In this document: positions 24,528-32,697 of the stretch, in pieces
Layout: every line of letters begins with the position of its first letter
Position numbering within the stretch: position 1 is the stretch's first letter
DNA from: Streptomyces collinus
GTDB taxonomy: Bacteria > Actinomycetota > Actinomycetes > Streptomycetales > Streptomycetaceae
Length of the DNA: 64,000 nucleotides
Assembly: GCF_031348265.1 (NCBI RefSeq)
Contig: NZ_CP133771.1
Coordinates: 4,216,001 to 4,280,000 of the forward strand
Reading direction: 5' to 3'
Notes under the pieces: model-generated
What the model was told of the DNA's origin: nothing
What the model saw: the letters and a program-made list of their open reading frames with translations, nothing else
Databases searched by the model: none
Position numbers and translations under genes: made by a program

Positions 24528-27014
24528 CTATTCGTTCGTGAACTCCTCGACCACCGTCGCTCCCAGCTCCCTCACGATCAGCTCCTGGCCGGAGAGGGCC
24601 GACTCGTCGAGGTCCGGGTCGTCGTCCTCCGGGATGTCCTCCTCGACGGAGACGTGACGCGGCAGTGGGGCGGAGGGCTGGGGGACGGAGGCGGCCGGGG
24701 CGGGGGCCGGGGTGGCTGCGGGAGCGGGGCCGCCCGACTGCTGGGCGGGGGTGGCCGGGGGAGCCGGCTGGGACGGGGCGGGGCGCTGGGCCGTCGCCGT
24801 ACCGCCGCCGGGGTTGTAGCCGCCGCCACCGCCACCGCTGGTGTAGCCGCCACCGCCACCGAAACCGGAGGGGCCGCCGCCGGGCGCCGGGGGCGGCCCG
24901 GAGCCGCCCGAGGGGTCGACGATCGCCTCGATCTTCCACTGGACGTTGAACTGCTCGCCCAGCGCCTGCCGCAGCACGTCCTCGCTGCCACTGCTCAGGA
25001 AGTTGTCCCGGGCTCCGGCGTTGACGAAGCCGAGCTGGAGGGTCGTGCCGTCGAAGCCGGCCACCTGGGCGTTCTGACTGAGCAGGATCCAGGTGAAGCG
25101 CCGGCGGTTCTTGACCGCGTCCAGGATGTTCGGCCAGAGCATGCGGGGGTCGAGATGGCCGCCGCCGGTGGGAGCGGGGGCAGCGGCGGGGGCGGGAGCC
25201 GATGCCGCCGGAGGCTGCGCCGCCGGGGGGGTGCTGGGGGCGGGGGTGTTCGCCGGTGGGGTATTCGCCGGTGGGGTATTCGCCGGTGGGGTGTTCGAGG
25301 CGGGCGCGCCCGGGGCGGCCGTGGGCCAGCCACCGGGGCGACGGCCGCCGCTGCCGGCGGAGGCGGCGGTGGGCCAGGCGCCGGGAGCGGGCTGGGCCGG
25401 GGCGGGCTGGGTCTCCTGGACGGGGGCGGTGGCGCCGGTTGCTTCGGGGTCGGCGTGTCCCGGAGGCGGGGTGGCCGGTGCCGACGGCGGCGCGCTCTGG
25501 GCCGGCGACGACTGGGGCACGCCCTGACCCGCGGCCGGAGGGGCGGAGCCGGGCGCGGCCGCCGTAGGGCCGCCACCGCTGCCGGACATGGCGCCGCCGC
25601 TGCCGGGCCCTGCGCCGCTGCCGGCGGGCCCCGCGCCGCTGGTGGCCGGTGCTCCGGTCGCGCGGACCGCCGCGCGGGCCGCCGCCGGGCCACCGCCTGC
25701 CGGCACCGGACCGCCACCGCCTGCCGCCACCGGACCGCCGCCACCCGCAGGCACCGGACCGGCCTGGGCCGGAGCGGGAGCCGCTCCCCCATGGCCCTCC
25801 GGGCCGGGCACGTAACCCATGGCGGGCATGCCGGACGGGCCGCCCGCGGAGTAGTTCACGCCGCGCTCGATCCGGTCGAGGCGGGCCATCACGGAGCGCT
25901 CGTCGCCGTAGGCGGCGGGGAGCAGGACGCGGGCGCAGATCAGTTCGAGCTGGAGACGGGGCGAGTTGGCGCCGCGCATCTCGGTGAGGCCCTCGTTGAC
26001 GAGGTCGGCGGCGCGGCTCAGCTCCGCGGGGCCGAAGGTGCCGGCCTGGGCCTGCATGCGCTCGATCACATCGGCGGGGGCGTCGATGAGCCCCTTCTCC
26101 GCCGCGTCCGGGACGGCGGCGAGGATCACCAGGTCACGCAGCCGCTCCAGGAGGTCGGCGACGAAACGGCGGGGGTCGTTCCCGCCCTCGATCACGCGGT
26201 CGACGACCTCGAAGGCCGCGGCTCCGTCACCGGTGGCGAAGGCCTCGACGACGGAGTCGAGGAGGGAACCCTCGGTGTATCCGAGCAGGGCGGTGGCCAT
26301 GGTGTAGGTCACACCGTCCGCCGCGGCGCCCGCGAGGAGCTGGTCCATGACGGACATCGAGTCACGCACGGACCCGCCGCCGGCCCGCACGACGAGCGGG
26401 AGCACGCCGTCCTCGACCGGGATCGTCTCCTTCTGGCACACCTGTCCGAGGTACTCCCGGAGGGTGCCGGGGGGGACGAGCCGGAAGGGGTAGTGGTGGG
26501 TCCGGGACCGGATCGTCCCGATGACCTTCTCGGGCTCGGTGGTCGCGAAGATGAACTTGAGGTGCTCCGGCGGCTCCTCGACGACCTTCAGCAGCGCGTT
26601 GAAGCCGGCCGACGTGACCATGTGGGCCTCGTCGATGATGTAGATCTTGTACCGGCTGCGGGCGGGCCCGAAGAAGGCCTTCTCACGCAGGTCACGGGCG
26701 TCGTCCACGCCACCGTGGGACGCGGCGTCGATCTCGATGACGTCGATGGAGCCGGGGCCGTTGCGCGCGAGGTCCTGACAGGACTGGCACTCACCGCAGG
26801 GCGTCGGCGTGGGCCCCTGCTCGCAGTTCAGGCAGCGGGCCAGGATGCGGGCGCTGGTCGTCTTGCCGCAGCCGCGCGGCCCGCTGAACAGGTACGCGTG
26901 GTTGACCCGGTTGTTCCGCAGCGCCTGCTGCAGCGGGTCGGTGACATGCTCCTGCCCGATGACCTCGGCGAAGGTCTCGGGGCGGTAGCGGCGGTACAGA
27001 GCGAGAGACGACAC
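24528..27014 (-). CDS. dnaX: DNA polymerase III gamma/tau subunit
   Basis: An 828-residue clamp-loader ATPase. The GTG start gives SSLALYRRYRPETF, as in other Streptomyces. Walker A is GPRGCGKTT (about 45-53). The zinc module is CLNC followed by C-x8-C-x2-C, the Walker B is IIDEAH and sensor 1 is FIFATTEP. After domain III comes a long Pro/Ala/Gly-rich linker (about 410-640), including a 15-bp coding repeat that gives NTPPA units, and then a tau-like C-terminal domain. It is tau-length; I see no A-rich slippery site that would make gamma. No good ribosome site is visible before the start. Confidence 0.95.
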   Translation of the reverse strand: MSSLALYRRYRPETFAEVIGQEHVTDPLQQALRNNRVNHAYLFSGPRGCGKTTSARILARCLNCEQGPTPTPCGECQSCQDLARNGPGSIDVIEIDAASHGGVDDARDLREKAFFGPARSRYKIYIIDEAHMVTSAGFNALLKVVEEPPEHLKFIFATTEPEKVIGTIRSRTHHYPFRLVPPGTLREYLGQVCQKETIPVEDGVLPLVVRAGGGSVRDSMSVMDQLLAGAAADGVTYTMATALLGYTEGSLLDSVVEAFATGDGAAAFEVVDRVIEGGNDPRRFVADLLERLRDLVILAAVPDAAEKGLIDAPADVIERMQAQAGTFGPAELSRAADLVNEGLTEMRGANSPRLQLELICARVLLPAAYGDERSVMARLDRIERGVNYSAGGPSGMPAMGYVPGPEGHGGAAPAPAQAGPVPAGGGGPVAAGGGGPVPAGGGPAAARAAVRATGAPATSGAGPAGSGAGPGSGGAMSGSGGGPTAAAPGSAPPAAGQGVPQSSPAQSAPPSAPATPPPGHADPEATGATAPVQETQPAPAQPAPGAWPTAASAGSGGRRPGGWPTAAPGAPASNTPPANTPPANTPPANTPAPSTPPAAQPPAASAPAPAAAPAPTGGGHLDPRMLWPNILDAVKNRRRFTWILLSQNAQVAGFDGTTLQLGFVNAGARDNFLSSGSEDVLRQALGEQFNVQWKIEAIVDPSGGSGPPPAPGGGPSGFGGGGGYTSGGGGGGYNPGGGTATAQRPAPSQPAPPATPAQQSGGPAPAATPAPAPAASVPQPSAPLPRHVSVEEDIPEDDDPDLDESALSGQELIVRELGATVVEEFTNE
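25245..25298 (-). repeat. 15-bp coding tandem repeat in dnaX
   Basis: Three almost identical 15-base units (from 25245, 25260 and 25275) and part of a fourth encode the repeating peptide NTPPA in the low-complexity linker of DnaX. Units differ at single positions. Confidence 0.85.
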
Positions 27015-27112
27015 GCATACGAGGTTATAGGCGCCCACTGACATCGGGCCCGGCCCGGACCCGGTCGGGAGATCCACGTCGAAGATCCGGTCGGGGGATC
27101 TGGGCCGGCAAC

Positions 27113-27213
27113 GCAGGCGCCCCCCACGCACCCGCCAGAGCCGACCTACCCTTGCTGCCTTCCGGCCCTGGGGGAGTTCAGTCAGATAGCGCCGCGTGAG
27201 GGGCTGCGCCAAG
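27113..27213 (-). ncRNA. ffs: Signal recognition particle RNA (4.5S type)
   Basis: The minus strand contains CCAGGGCCGGAAGGCAGCAA, the conserved apical loop of bacterial SRP RNA that binds Ffh. The flanks GCCCCTCACGC and GCGTGGGGGGC pair to close the long hairpin, extended by GGCGC/GCGCC. The ends are approximate. It lies about 100 bases upstream of dnaX on the same strand, its usual place in Streptomyces. Confidence 0.9.
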
Positions 27214-27280
27214 GTTACCTGATGTCGGGGGTGGTGAACGAGTTCGCGAGCACTCCTCTCGGTCATGTAATGTTCCCAGC

Positions 27281-27365
27281 GGAGGATTCGCCTAGAGGCC
27301 TAGGGCGCACGCTTGGAAAGCGTGTTGGGGGCAACCCCTCACGAGTTCGAATCTCGTATCCTCCG
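27281..27365 (+). tRNA. tRNA-Ser(GGA)
   Basis: An 85-base class II tRNA with acceptor GGAGGAT/ATCCTCC, anticodon stem ACGCT/AGCGT with loop TGGAAAG region (anticodon GGA), a long variable arm GTTGGGGGCAACCCCTC, and a normal T loop GTTCGAATC. A very strong terminator follows. Confidence 0.95.
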
Positions 27366-27387
27366 CCAGTGCCTCACCGGGCACGAT

Positions 27388-27425
27388 GTCGAAGGGCCCC
27401 ACCGTTCGCGGTGGGGCCCTTCGAC
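27388..27425 (+). terminator. Terminator after tRNA-Ser(GGA)
   Basis: A perfect 17-bp stem (27388-27404 with 27409-27425) closed by a TTCG tetraloop. Confidence 0.88.
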
Positions 27426-27798
27426 GTTGTCCGTCTCAGTTCGTTTTCGGGAGCTCCCACCGTCGACTCCGGGACATCGCATCCTCCCGTGTCGACCATC
27501 GTGCACCCGAGCACCCCCACGAGCCACCAGAGAGCCGATCCCCGGATCGTGGAACTCTTCCCGCGCCTCAGCGGCACGACGAGAGCACCACGCCGCAGCA
27601 CCGACCCGGGACTGAGGCAGGGGACGCATGGCTGGTCGTCAAACGCAGATCGGCACGCTCGCTCCGACTGTCCGCTCGGCGCGCGCGACGGCCCAAGGGT
27701 GCCTACTCTTGAGTCGCAGCCGCCAGGCACGCAGGGGGGATTCCCGCATTGAGCGGGTGGCGGTCCAACCCCCTACGCACGAGAAGGCGGTCCCAATA
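27426..27798. other. Gap with no clear gene before the CMD-like gene
   Basis: About 370 bases without a convincing coding frame. Long open frames here are antisense or out of frame with the gene that follows. It must contain the promoter of the CMD-like gene, but no clear -10/-35 pair stands out. Confidence 0.4.
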
Positions 27799-28155
27799 GT
27801 GGCTACTGCATCTGAAACTCCGGTGCTCGACACGATCGCCGCCATGACGATCGATTCCATCGAGCGCTGCCACATGGATGAGCGGACGCTCATCCTCGCC
27901 CGCATTTCCGCACTCGTGGCCATGGACGCACCGGCGATCTCCTACCTGGCCCACATCAACCCCGCGATCAAGGCCGAGTTCACGGTCGAGCAGCTACAAG
28001 ACCTGCTCGTCGCGATCGCTCCCGTCGTGGGTACAGCACGCGTCATGTCGGCCGCAGGCCACATCGCCCAGGCGTTCGGTGTCGCGCTCGCCCTGGCCGA
28101 GAGCGAAGCCGAAGCCATCGCTCAGGCGGAAGCGGACAGCCGTACGGCCTCCTAG
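27799..28155 (+). CDS. Carboxymuconolactone-decarboxylase-like small protein
   Basis: A 118-residue all-helical protein. The segment ARISALVAMDAPAISYLAHINPA followed by QLQDLLVAIAPVVGTARVMSAAGHIAQAFG has the pattern of the CMD/AhpD fold. The Cys-x-x-Cys pair that gives AhpD its peroxidase function is absent, so it is not an alkyl-hydroperoxide reductase partner. The C-terminus is Ala/Glu-rich. The GTG start at 27799 follows GAGAAGGCGG; the frame is open further upstream but that part has poor coding character. Function unknown. Confidence 0.75.
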   Translation: MATASETPVLDTIAAMTIDSIERCHMDERTLILARISALVAMDAPAISYLAHINPAIKAEFTVEQLQDLLVAIAPVVGTARVMSAAGHIAQAFGVALALAESEAEAIAQAEADSRTAS

Positions 28156-28361
28156 GACAACCCCACACTGCCGCTCGCTAAGAGCAGAGCAGTACAGCGG
28201 GCACCCCGGCCACCGCCAACCGCCCCGAGCGGAGGGTGTGCCGGGGCAGCCACAGTTCATCGTGTTCGGCACTCCCGGCCCTGGCCTCGAACCGGGCGCC
28301 CGGTGGGCACTGGACCCGGGGGCTCCTGATCCAGGAACCTCACCGCTACGGCCCGGCCCGT

Positions 28362-28724
28362 ATGCCTGCCGAGGTGGCGCGTGCATGGCGCGGGCCAGGC
28401 TGGCACGCCCCGTTCGACCCCGTCGCGCCTTCCGTGCGAACGGCGTCCGTCACCCCGCCGGAGGTCGACCACGAGGCAGCGGAGGGGCTGGGCGCGGAGT
28501 GCCGACGGCTGCTGCCCTCGGCCACCAAGACGGCACGGATCGGCGCCGACCTCACCGCCGTCGTCACGGGCACACCGTCCGCGCGGCCGGCCTCACTCCT
28601 GGTCTCCGTCGCCGACCGGGAGACCAACGGCACGGCATCGGCCCCGGCCTCAGCTGGCCGCCGCTCCAGTGCCGGCTCCGCGCGGCACCGGCGCGAAGAG
28701 CGTCATGAGCCCGTGCCGGAATGA
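28362..28724 (+). CDS. Doubtful small ORF, possible gene remnant
   Basis: A frame of about 120 residues with moderate G/C third-position bias from ATG at 28362 to the stop at 28724. The translated product is rich in Arg, Ala and Thr and matches nothing I recognise. There is no clear ribosome site. It may be a short accessory gene or a decayed piece, since it lies in a patch where gene content looks variable. Confidence 0.25.
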   Translation: MPAEVARAWRGPGWHAPFDPVAPSVRTASVTPPEVDHEAAEGLGAECRRLLPSATKTARIGADLTAVVTGTPSARPASLLVSVADRETNGTASAPASAGRRSSAGSARHRREERHEPVPE

Positions 28725-28738
28725 AGGCAAGATGGTAT

Positions 28739-28776
28739 CGATAGCGATACTATCTCTGTCGATACTATTGCTATCG
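28739..28776 (+). promoter_or_regulatory. Repeat-rich operator before the AAA/DUF234 gene
   Basis: An outer inverted repeat CGATAGC (28739-28745) with GCTATCG (28770-28776) encloses two direct copies of CGATACTAT (28745-28753 and 28760-28768, 15 bases apart). The stretch is strikingly A+T-rich for this genome and ends directly at the ribosome site of the next gene, so it must overlap the promoter or leader. Confidence 0.6.
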
Positions 28777-28787
28777 GGAGACTTGCC

Positions 28788-30209
28788 TTGCGTCGTTTCA
28801 TCGGGCGGGACCGCGAACTGAGCTTGCTCGGCAACGCCTTGCAGACGGTGCACGATGCAGTCGGGTCGGTGAAACCGGGGCAGTGCATCCTTGTTCGAGG
28901 GAGGCGGCGGGTCGGCAAGTCCAGCCTCGTCGAGGAGTTCCTCCGGCGTACTGAGACGCCGTACCTCTTCTTCACCGCAGCGGGCGGCACGGCGGAGGAC
29001 GAACTGACGGAGCTGCTCGACGCCGTCGCAAGATCCACCCTGCCGGAGCGGGGACTGTTCGCGGAGGAGACCCCGACGCAGTGGAACGCGGCGTTGAGGC
29101 TGCTCGCGGAGATCCTTCCCGACGACAGCCCGAGCGTGGTCGTCCTCGACGAGGTTCCCTATCTCATGGACCGCATCGACGCCTTCGAGGGCATGCTTCA
29201 GCGGGCATGGGACCGGCTGCTCAGCCGCAAGCCGGTGCTTCTCCTCCTGGTCGGGTCTGATCTGTCGATGATGGAGGCGCTGAACAGCTACGACCGTCCC
29301 TTTCACCAGCGGGGCGGGGAAATGATCGTGGGGCCCCTGAACCCGGCCGACATCGGCGAGATGCTCGGCCTGTCTCCAGCGGCCACGTTCGACGCCGCTC
29401 TGATCACGGGGGGTCTCCCCCTGATCTGCGCCGAGTGGCGGGCCGGAGCGGATGTCTGGGAGTTCCTCCGCGACTCGCTGGACAACCCGATCTCGGCGCT
29501 GCTGGTCTCCGCCGAACGCTCAATGGCAGCGGAGTTCCCACCGCAGGCGATGAGCAGGGAGGTCCTGCGGGCCATCGGATCCGGGGAGCGAACCTTCACC
29601 AACATCGCTCGCGCCGCCGGCGGCATCGCCCACACCACGCTCACCCGGGCCACCGACGTCCTGACCGAGAAGAGAGTCGTGGCCACCGAGCTGCCGCTCT
29701 CGCTGAGGCCGTCGAAAGAACGCCGCTACCGGGTGGCCGACCCCTACCTGCGCTTCTGGCTCGCGTTTCTGGACCCGCACATGGCGGAGATCGAGCGGAT
29801 GCGGGGAGATCTCACGCTGAGCCGGATCAAGGAGCAGTGGACGAGCTGGCGGGGCCGCGCGGTCGAGCCCCTGATCCGGGACTCCCTGGCCCGTCTCCTG
29901 CCCGACGGGCTTCTGCCCGCCGCCCCGGCGATCGGCGGGTACTGGACCCGCAGCAACGACGTCGAAATCGACTTGGTAGGCGCCGACCGGCAGCCGGTGG
30001 CCAAGCGGTTGCTCTTTCTCGGCTCGGTCAAGTGGCTGGAGAACTCCGCGTTCGACAGCCACGACCTGGCCGCGCTGCAGAAGCACCGGGCAGCGGTCAC
30101 CGACGAGCCGGTACCGCTCGTAGCGGTCTCCCGCAGCGGGGTCGATTGCTCCGGCCTTCAGGCGGTGTACGGTCCCGAGGAACTGCTCAGCGCTTGGCTC
30201 AGGGCATGA
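28788..30209 (+). CDS. AAA-family ATPase with DUF234-type C-terminal domain
   Basis: A 473-residue protein. The N-terminal STAND/AAA-like ATPase has FIGRDREL, Walker A GRRRVGKSS (38-46) and Walker B VVVLDE (117-122). A winged-helix part follows (about 245-300). The C-terminal DUF234-like domain has YRVADPYLRFW and, near 385-415, NDVEIDLVG and GSVKW, which resemble the acidic and lysine positions of a restriction-endonuclease-like fold. Family members are common in archaea and scattered in bacteria; no function is established. The TTG start is supported by GGGAG seven bases upstream. Its sporadic occurrence suggests transfer (inference). Confidence 0.8.
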   Translation: MRRFIGRDRELSLLGNALQTVHDAVGSVKPGQCILVRGRRRVGKSSLVEEFLRRTETPYLFFTAAGGTAEDELTELLDAVARSTLPERGLFAEETPTQWNAALRLLAEILPDDSPSVVVLDEVPYLMDRIDAFEGMLQRAWDRLLSRKPVLLLLVGSDLSMMEALNSYDRPFHQRGGEMIVGPLNPADIGEMLGLSPAATFDAALITGGLPLICAEWRAGADVWEFLRDSLDNPISALLVSAERSMAAEFPPQAMSREVLRAIGSGERTFTNIARAAGGIAHTTLTRATDVLTEKRVVATELPLSLRPSKERRYRVADPYLRFWLAFLDPHMAEIERMRGDLTLSRIKEQWTSWRGRAVEPLIRDSLARLLPDGLLPAAPAIGGYWTRSNDVEIDLVGADRQPVAKRLLFLGSVKWLENSAFDSHDLAALQKHRAAVTDEPVPLVAVSRSGVDCSGLQAVYGPEELLSAWLRA

Positions 30210-30259
30210 GCGGGAACTGAACCCCGGTGGTTGCAGTTCTGGTTGCATCCGCCGCACGC

Positions 30260-30604
30260 TCATGCCTTTTTCGCGGTGGCCCTTTGTGTGCTCCTGCTGC
30301 GTCCCGCAGGGGTGGGCGTGTTCTTCCGCTGGGGCTTTTCCGTGCGGGTCTCGGTTCGTGGGGGCGTCGCCCGCGCAGGGGCGGTCTTCCACTTCAGTTC
30401 GATCTCCAGCTCGATCTCACCGCCGCCGATCTCGATCTCCAGCTCGCTCTGGAGGTCGTCGGGGATCCGGAGGCCCAGCGTCCCGGGGCCGAGGTCCAGC
30501 TCGGCGTCCCCGCCTTCCCTCAGGGCGTCCGCGAGGGCCGTGAGCTGGTCGGCGGCCTCCTGGCGTGACAGCGAACGCTTCTGCTCGAACGTGAGGTCCT
30601 TCAT
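30260..30604 (-). CDS. Amphi-Trp domain protein
   Basis: A 114-residue protein. The first 75 residues (KDLTFEQKRSLSRQEAADQLTALADALR, then a beta-rich part ending ELEIELKWKT) match the amphi-Trp domain. The tail is basic and rich in Lys, Arg, Thr and Pro. The ATG follows CGGAGGG. It is convergent with the AAA/DUF234 gene. The domain's biochemical role is not known. Confidence 0.8.
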   Translation of the reverse strand: MKDLTFEQKRSLSRQEAADQLTALADALREGGDAELDLGPGTLGLRIPDDLQSELEIEIGGGEIELEIELKWKTAPARATPPRTETRTEKPQRKNTPTPAGRSRSTQRATAKKA

Positions 30605-30704
30605 GGGGCCCTCCGGTATGGCATAGAAGACTGGATACATACCATTTTGGCGCGATATGCGGACCGGGATGACCTCCTGCGGAACGGCCGCGGCCGAGCC
30701 GGGT

Positions 30705-31112
30705 TCAGTCCTGGTGGCCCACAAGGGAGAGCCGCACCCTCACACCCTCCACCTCCGAGGTCCACGGCGTACCGCTTTCCACGGCCCGGCGCCCCTCGTC
30801 GAGCATCGCGCCACGCACCCTCAGCACCGAGTCCATGAGCCTGAGCCACTGCCACTCGGCGGCGAAGGCGCGCCTGGAACGCTCCGCCGAGCCGATCAGC
30901 CACCCGGCGGCCTCGTCCACGCTCTCGACGGTCTGCGCGGCCCTCCCGACCCCTTCGAAGTCCCACGTCATCCACACGGCCACGGCACCAATGTCCAGCC
31001 ACCCGGGGCCGATCGCACCCCGGGGCGCCGGCCACGCCGCGAAACCGTCGGCGGTCAGCCACCCGCCTCCGGACCCCAGTGCTCGGGCCCCACTCCGCGC
31101 CAGTCGATCCAC
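30705..31112 (-). CDS. Small unknown protein
   Basis: Up to 135 residues, Trp-rich (WLTADGFAAWP, WMTWDF, WLIGSAERS, EWQWLRLMDS), soluble, with no recognised domain. The only ATG/GTG/TTG candidate is GTG at 31112, which overlaps the upstream gene by 58 bases. A shorter form starting close to residue 18 with a rare codon is possible, because a GGAGG lies there. It is one of three small same-strand unknown genes in a row. Confidence 0.5.
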   Translation of the reverse strand: MDRLARSGARALGSGGGWLTADGFAAWPAPRGAIGPGWLDIGAVAVWMTWDFEGVGRAAQTVESVDEAAGWLIGSAERSRRAFAAEWQWLRLMDSVLRVRGAMLDEGRRAVESGTPWTSEVEGVRVRLSLVGHQD

Positions 31113-31279
31113 GGCACCTCCGCCACGTCCGCCGGGTCGATCTCCAGTCCGGCGCGGCGGAGGAATTCCGCGACGTCGACGACGTTGTGGGCGAGTCCGA
31201 GGATCTCGCCGTCCACGCGGACGCGCCGGCCGCCCGAGGGCGACGGCGGATGCACGATCACACGTATCGGTCCGGACAT
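31055..31279 (-). CDS. Small unknown protein
   Basis: A 74-residue protein (starts SGPIRVIVHPPSPSGGRRVRV) with a beta-strand-rich first half and an acidic second half. No known domain is recognised. The ATG at 31279 has GAAGG a few bases upstream. The end overlaps the next gene's reading frame, suggesting coupled expression. Confidence 0.5.
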   Translation of the reverse strand: MSGPIRVIVHPPSPSGGRRVRVDGEILGLAHNVVDVAEFLRRAGLEIDPADVAEVPWIDWRGVGPEHWGPEAGG

Positions 31280-31323
31280 GCCTTCAGGATCGTCCGTGAC
31301 GTACGGTCCCGCAGGCCGGCGCG

Positions 31324-31557
31324 TCATCGGGGGAGCCGCTCGCTCACGTCCCCGGCCATCCGCCCCAGCTCCCGCAGCTCCCACCACGCCGCCGGACTCG
31401 GCCGTCGCTGCTGCCAGTAGGGGTGGAAGAACGCCTGAGCCGACAGCAGGTACAGACGCCGGCGCAGCTCGGTGCGGCCGGGCCGATCGGCGAGCTGCCG
31501 GTACGTGGCACTCCACTCCCGTTGCGCCCGGACGAGGTCGTCGGGAAACGTTCGCAT
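31324..31557 (-). CDS. Small unknown protein, RTFPDDL family
   Basis: A 77-residue protein starting MRTFPDDLVRAQREWSATY, followed by an Arg-rich helix and HPYWQQRR. I recall short Streptomyces proteins with this start, found often near mobile or accessory genes, but no function is assigned. The ATG is at 31557; a TTG 12 bases upstream is also in frame. No clear ribosome site is visible. Confidence 0.55.
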   Translation of the reverse strand: MRTFPDDLVRAQREWSATYRQLADRPGRTELRRRLYLLSAQAFFHPYWQQRRPSPAAWWELRELGRMAGDVSERLPR

Positions 31558-31680
31558 GGCCGAATTCAATCATGTGTTCGATTTTTCGAGCCAGTGCGAC
31601 CCTCCTCCGAGGTCTCGGTTCGGGCACCGGACGTGGACAGCCGCAGCGCGAGGGGCCCGAGTAGGCGCATACTGAGGCCA

Positions 31681-31902
31681 ATGACAAAGCCTGCTGCTCC
31701 CAAGCGTCACTTGCCTACCAGCCCCTTCAAGGCGCCGGTCGCCCCCGCTCCCAAGCACTTCGCCGTGGGTGACCAGGTCACGCACGACATGTACGGGCTC
31801 GGCCGGGTCATCGGCATCGAGGACGGGATCGCCGCGCTCGTCGACTTCGGTTCGGCGCAGATGCGGATCCTGAGCCCCTACGCCAAGATGACCAAGCTGT
31901 AG
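31681..31902 (+). CDS. Small Tudor/SH3-like protein (UvrD-tail or CarD-like fold)
   Basis: A 73-residue protein whose core GDQVTHDMYGLGRVIGIEDG...ALVDFGSAQMRIL...YAKMTKL closely follows the pattern of the C-terminal Tudor-like domain of UvrD/PcrA helicases and CarD-type RNA-polymerase-interacting domains. It is preceded by a basic Pro-rich tail. It could bind RNA polymerase or nucleic acids; this is an inference from the fold pattern. It ends with TAG, and an open frame of good coding quality continues in the same phase. Confidence 0.75.
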   Translation: MTKPAAPKRHLPTSPFKAPVAPAPKHFAVGDQVTHDMYGLGRVIGIEDGIAALVDFGSAQMRILSPYAKMTKL

Positions 31903-31968
31903 GACCTCCGTGCCCGGTCGGGGCACGCCTGGCCCTGCCTCGGGCCAGTAACCGAAAAGAGACCTCTC

Positions 31969-32157
31969 ATCGAACCGACTTCGCTGTTCTCCGCCGTGGA
32001 AGGGCAGCCGAGCCTTTCCAGCGCGGCGTCGCCGACTCCGGCGACCAACCCCTTCCAGGCCCCCGACTTCGGGGAGGCCGAAAGCTTCCCTCTCGTCGAG
32101 GACATGCCGGAGCAGCCCGCCGCGACCAGGCGTCCGGCGCGCCGCAGGGCCGCCTAG
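31969..32157 (+). CDS. Short ORF without a usual start codon, in phase with the preceding gene
   Basis: From the TAG of the Tudor-like gene to a second TAG at 32155-32157 the same frame stays open with strong coding bias (PTPATNPFQAPDFGEAESFPL; basic end RRPARRRAA). No ATG, GTG or TTG occurs before GTG at 31996. The listed start is an ATC (31969), the most natural beginning of the conserved-looking part. Choices are a rare ATC start, a GTG start giving 53 residues, or stop-codon readthrough. Confidence 0.4.
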   Translation: MEPTSLFSAVEGQPSLSSAASPTPATNPFQAPDFGEAESFPLVEDMPEQPAATRRPARRRAA

Positions 32158-32194
32158 CTCCCCTCTGCGGTCTCCCCTCTACGGCCCGGTCCGG

Positions 32195-32680
32195 TCAGGC
32201 CTCGCGGTCCGGTCCGATCTCGCGGTCCGACGCCGGCCAGACGTACGGCAAGTCGTCCGGGACCCCCGGGAAGAGGGACGCGTACGTCGTGGGGTCCTTG
32301 CGGACCAGCGCCGAGCGGTGGCTCTCGTGGAAGGGACCGTCGCCCAGCCAGGGCGGGAGTTCGCCCTCGGCGGCCAGGTGCGGCTGGTCGCGGATCGGGG
32401 CGTGGGGACGGGCCGCCGCCAAGTCGGCCACGAGCGTCGCCGCGCACGTGTCCTGGTGGCCCTGTTCGCGCCAGACGCGGCAGATCTCCAGGCCGTAGCG
32501 GACCAGCGCCTCCTCGTAGCCGTGCCACATCTTCACGGCCGGGTGGCGGCGCCAGCCGTAGCCGGGGACCACCAGGCCGCGCAGGACCTGCAGGGCCTCG
32601 ACGCGCTGCTTGCCGAGCCGGCGGCGGTCGAGGGACAGGGCCGTCGTACGGAAGTCCGGGTAGGGCAGAAAGGTCTGCAT
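32195..32680 (-). CDS. MSMEG_6728-family protein
   Basis: A 161-residue protein beginning MQTFLPYPDFRTTALSLDRRRLGKQRVEALQVLRG and continuing with GWRRHPAVKMWHGYEEAL and the DQPHLAAE region. This matches the actinobacterial/bacteriophage MSMEG_6728 family, whose members are often annotated as pyrimidine-dimer DNA glycosylase-like; a nucleic-acid role is plausible but not shown. The ATG is chosen because the family begins here. It is downstream of the DUF4383 gene on the same strand. Confidence 0.75.
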   Translation of the reverse strand: MQTFLPYPDFRTTALSLDRRRLGKQRVEALQVLRGLVVPGYGWRRHPAVKMWHGYEEALVRYGLEICRVWREQGHQDTCAATLVADLAAARPHAPIRDQPHLAAEGELPPWLGDGPFHESHRSALVRKDPTTYASLFPGVPDDLPYVWPASDREIGPDREA

Positions 32681-32697
32681 GCGGTCGCCGGTGCTCC

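Noticed and set aside
24528-27014. Programmed frameshift in dnaX giving a gamma subunit
   Set aside because: I looked for an A-AAA-AAG type slippery run and saw none in this G+C-rich gene.
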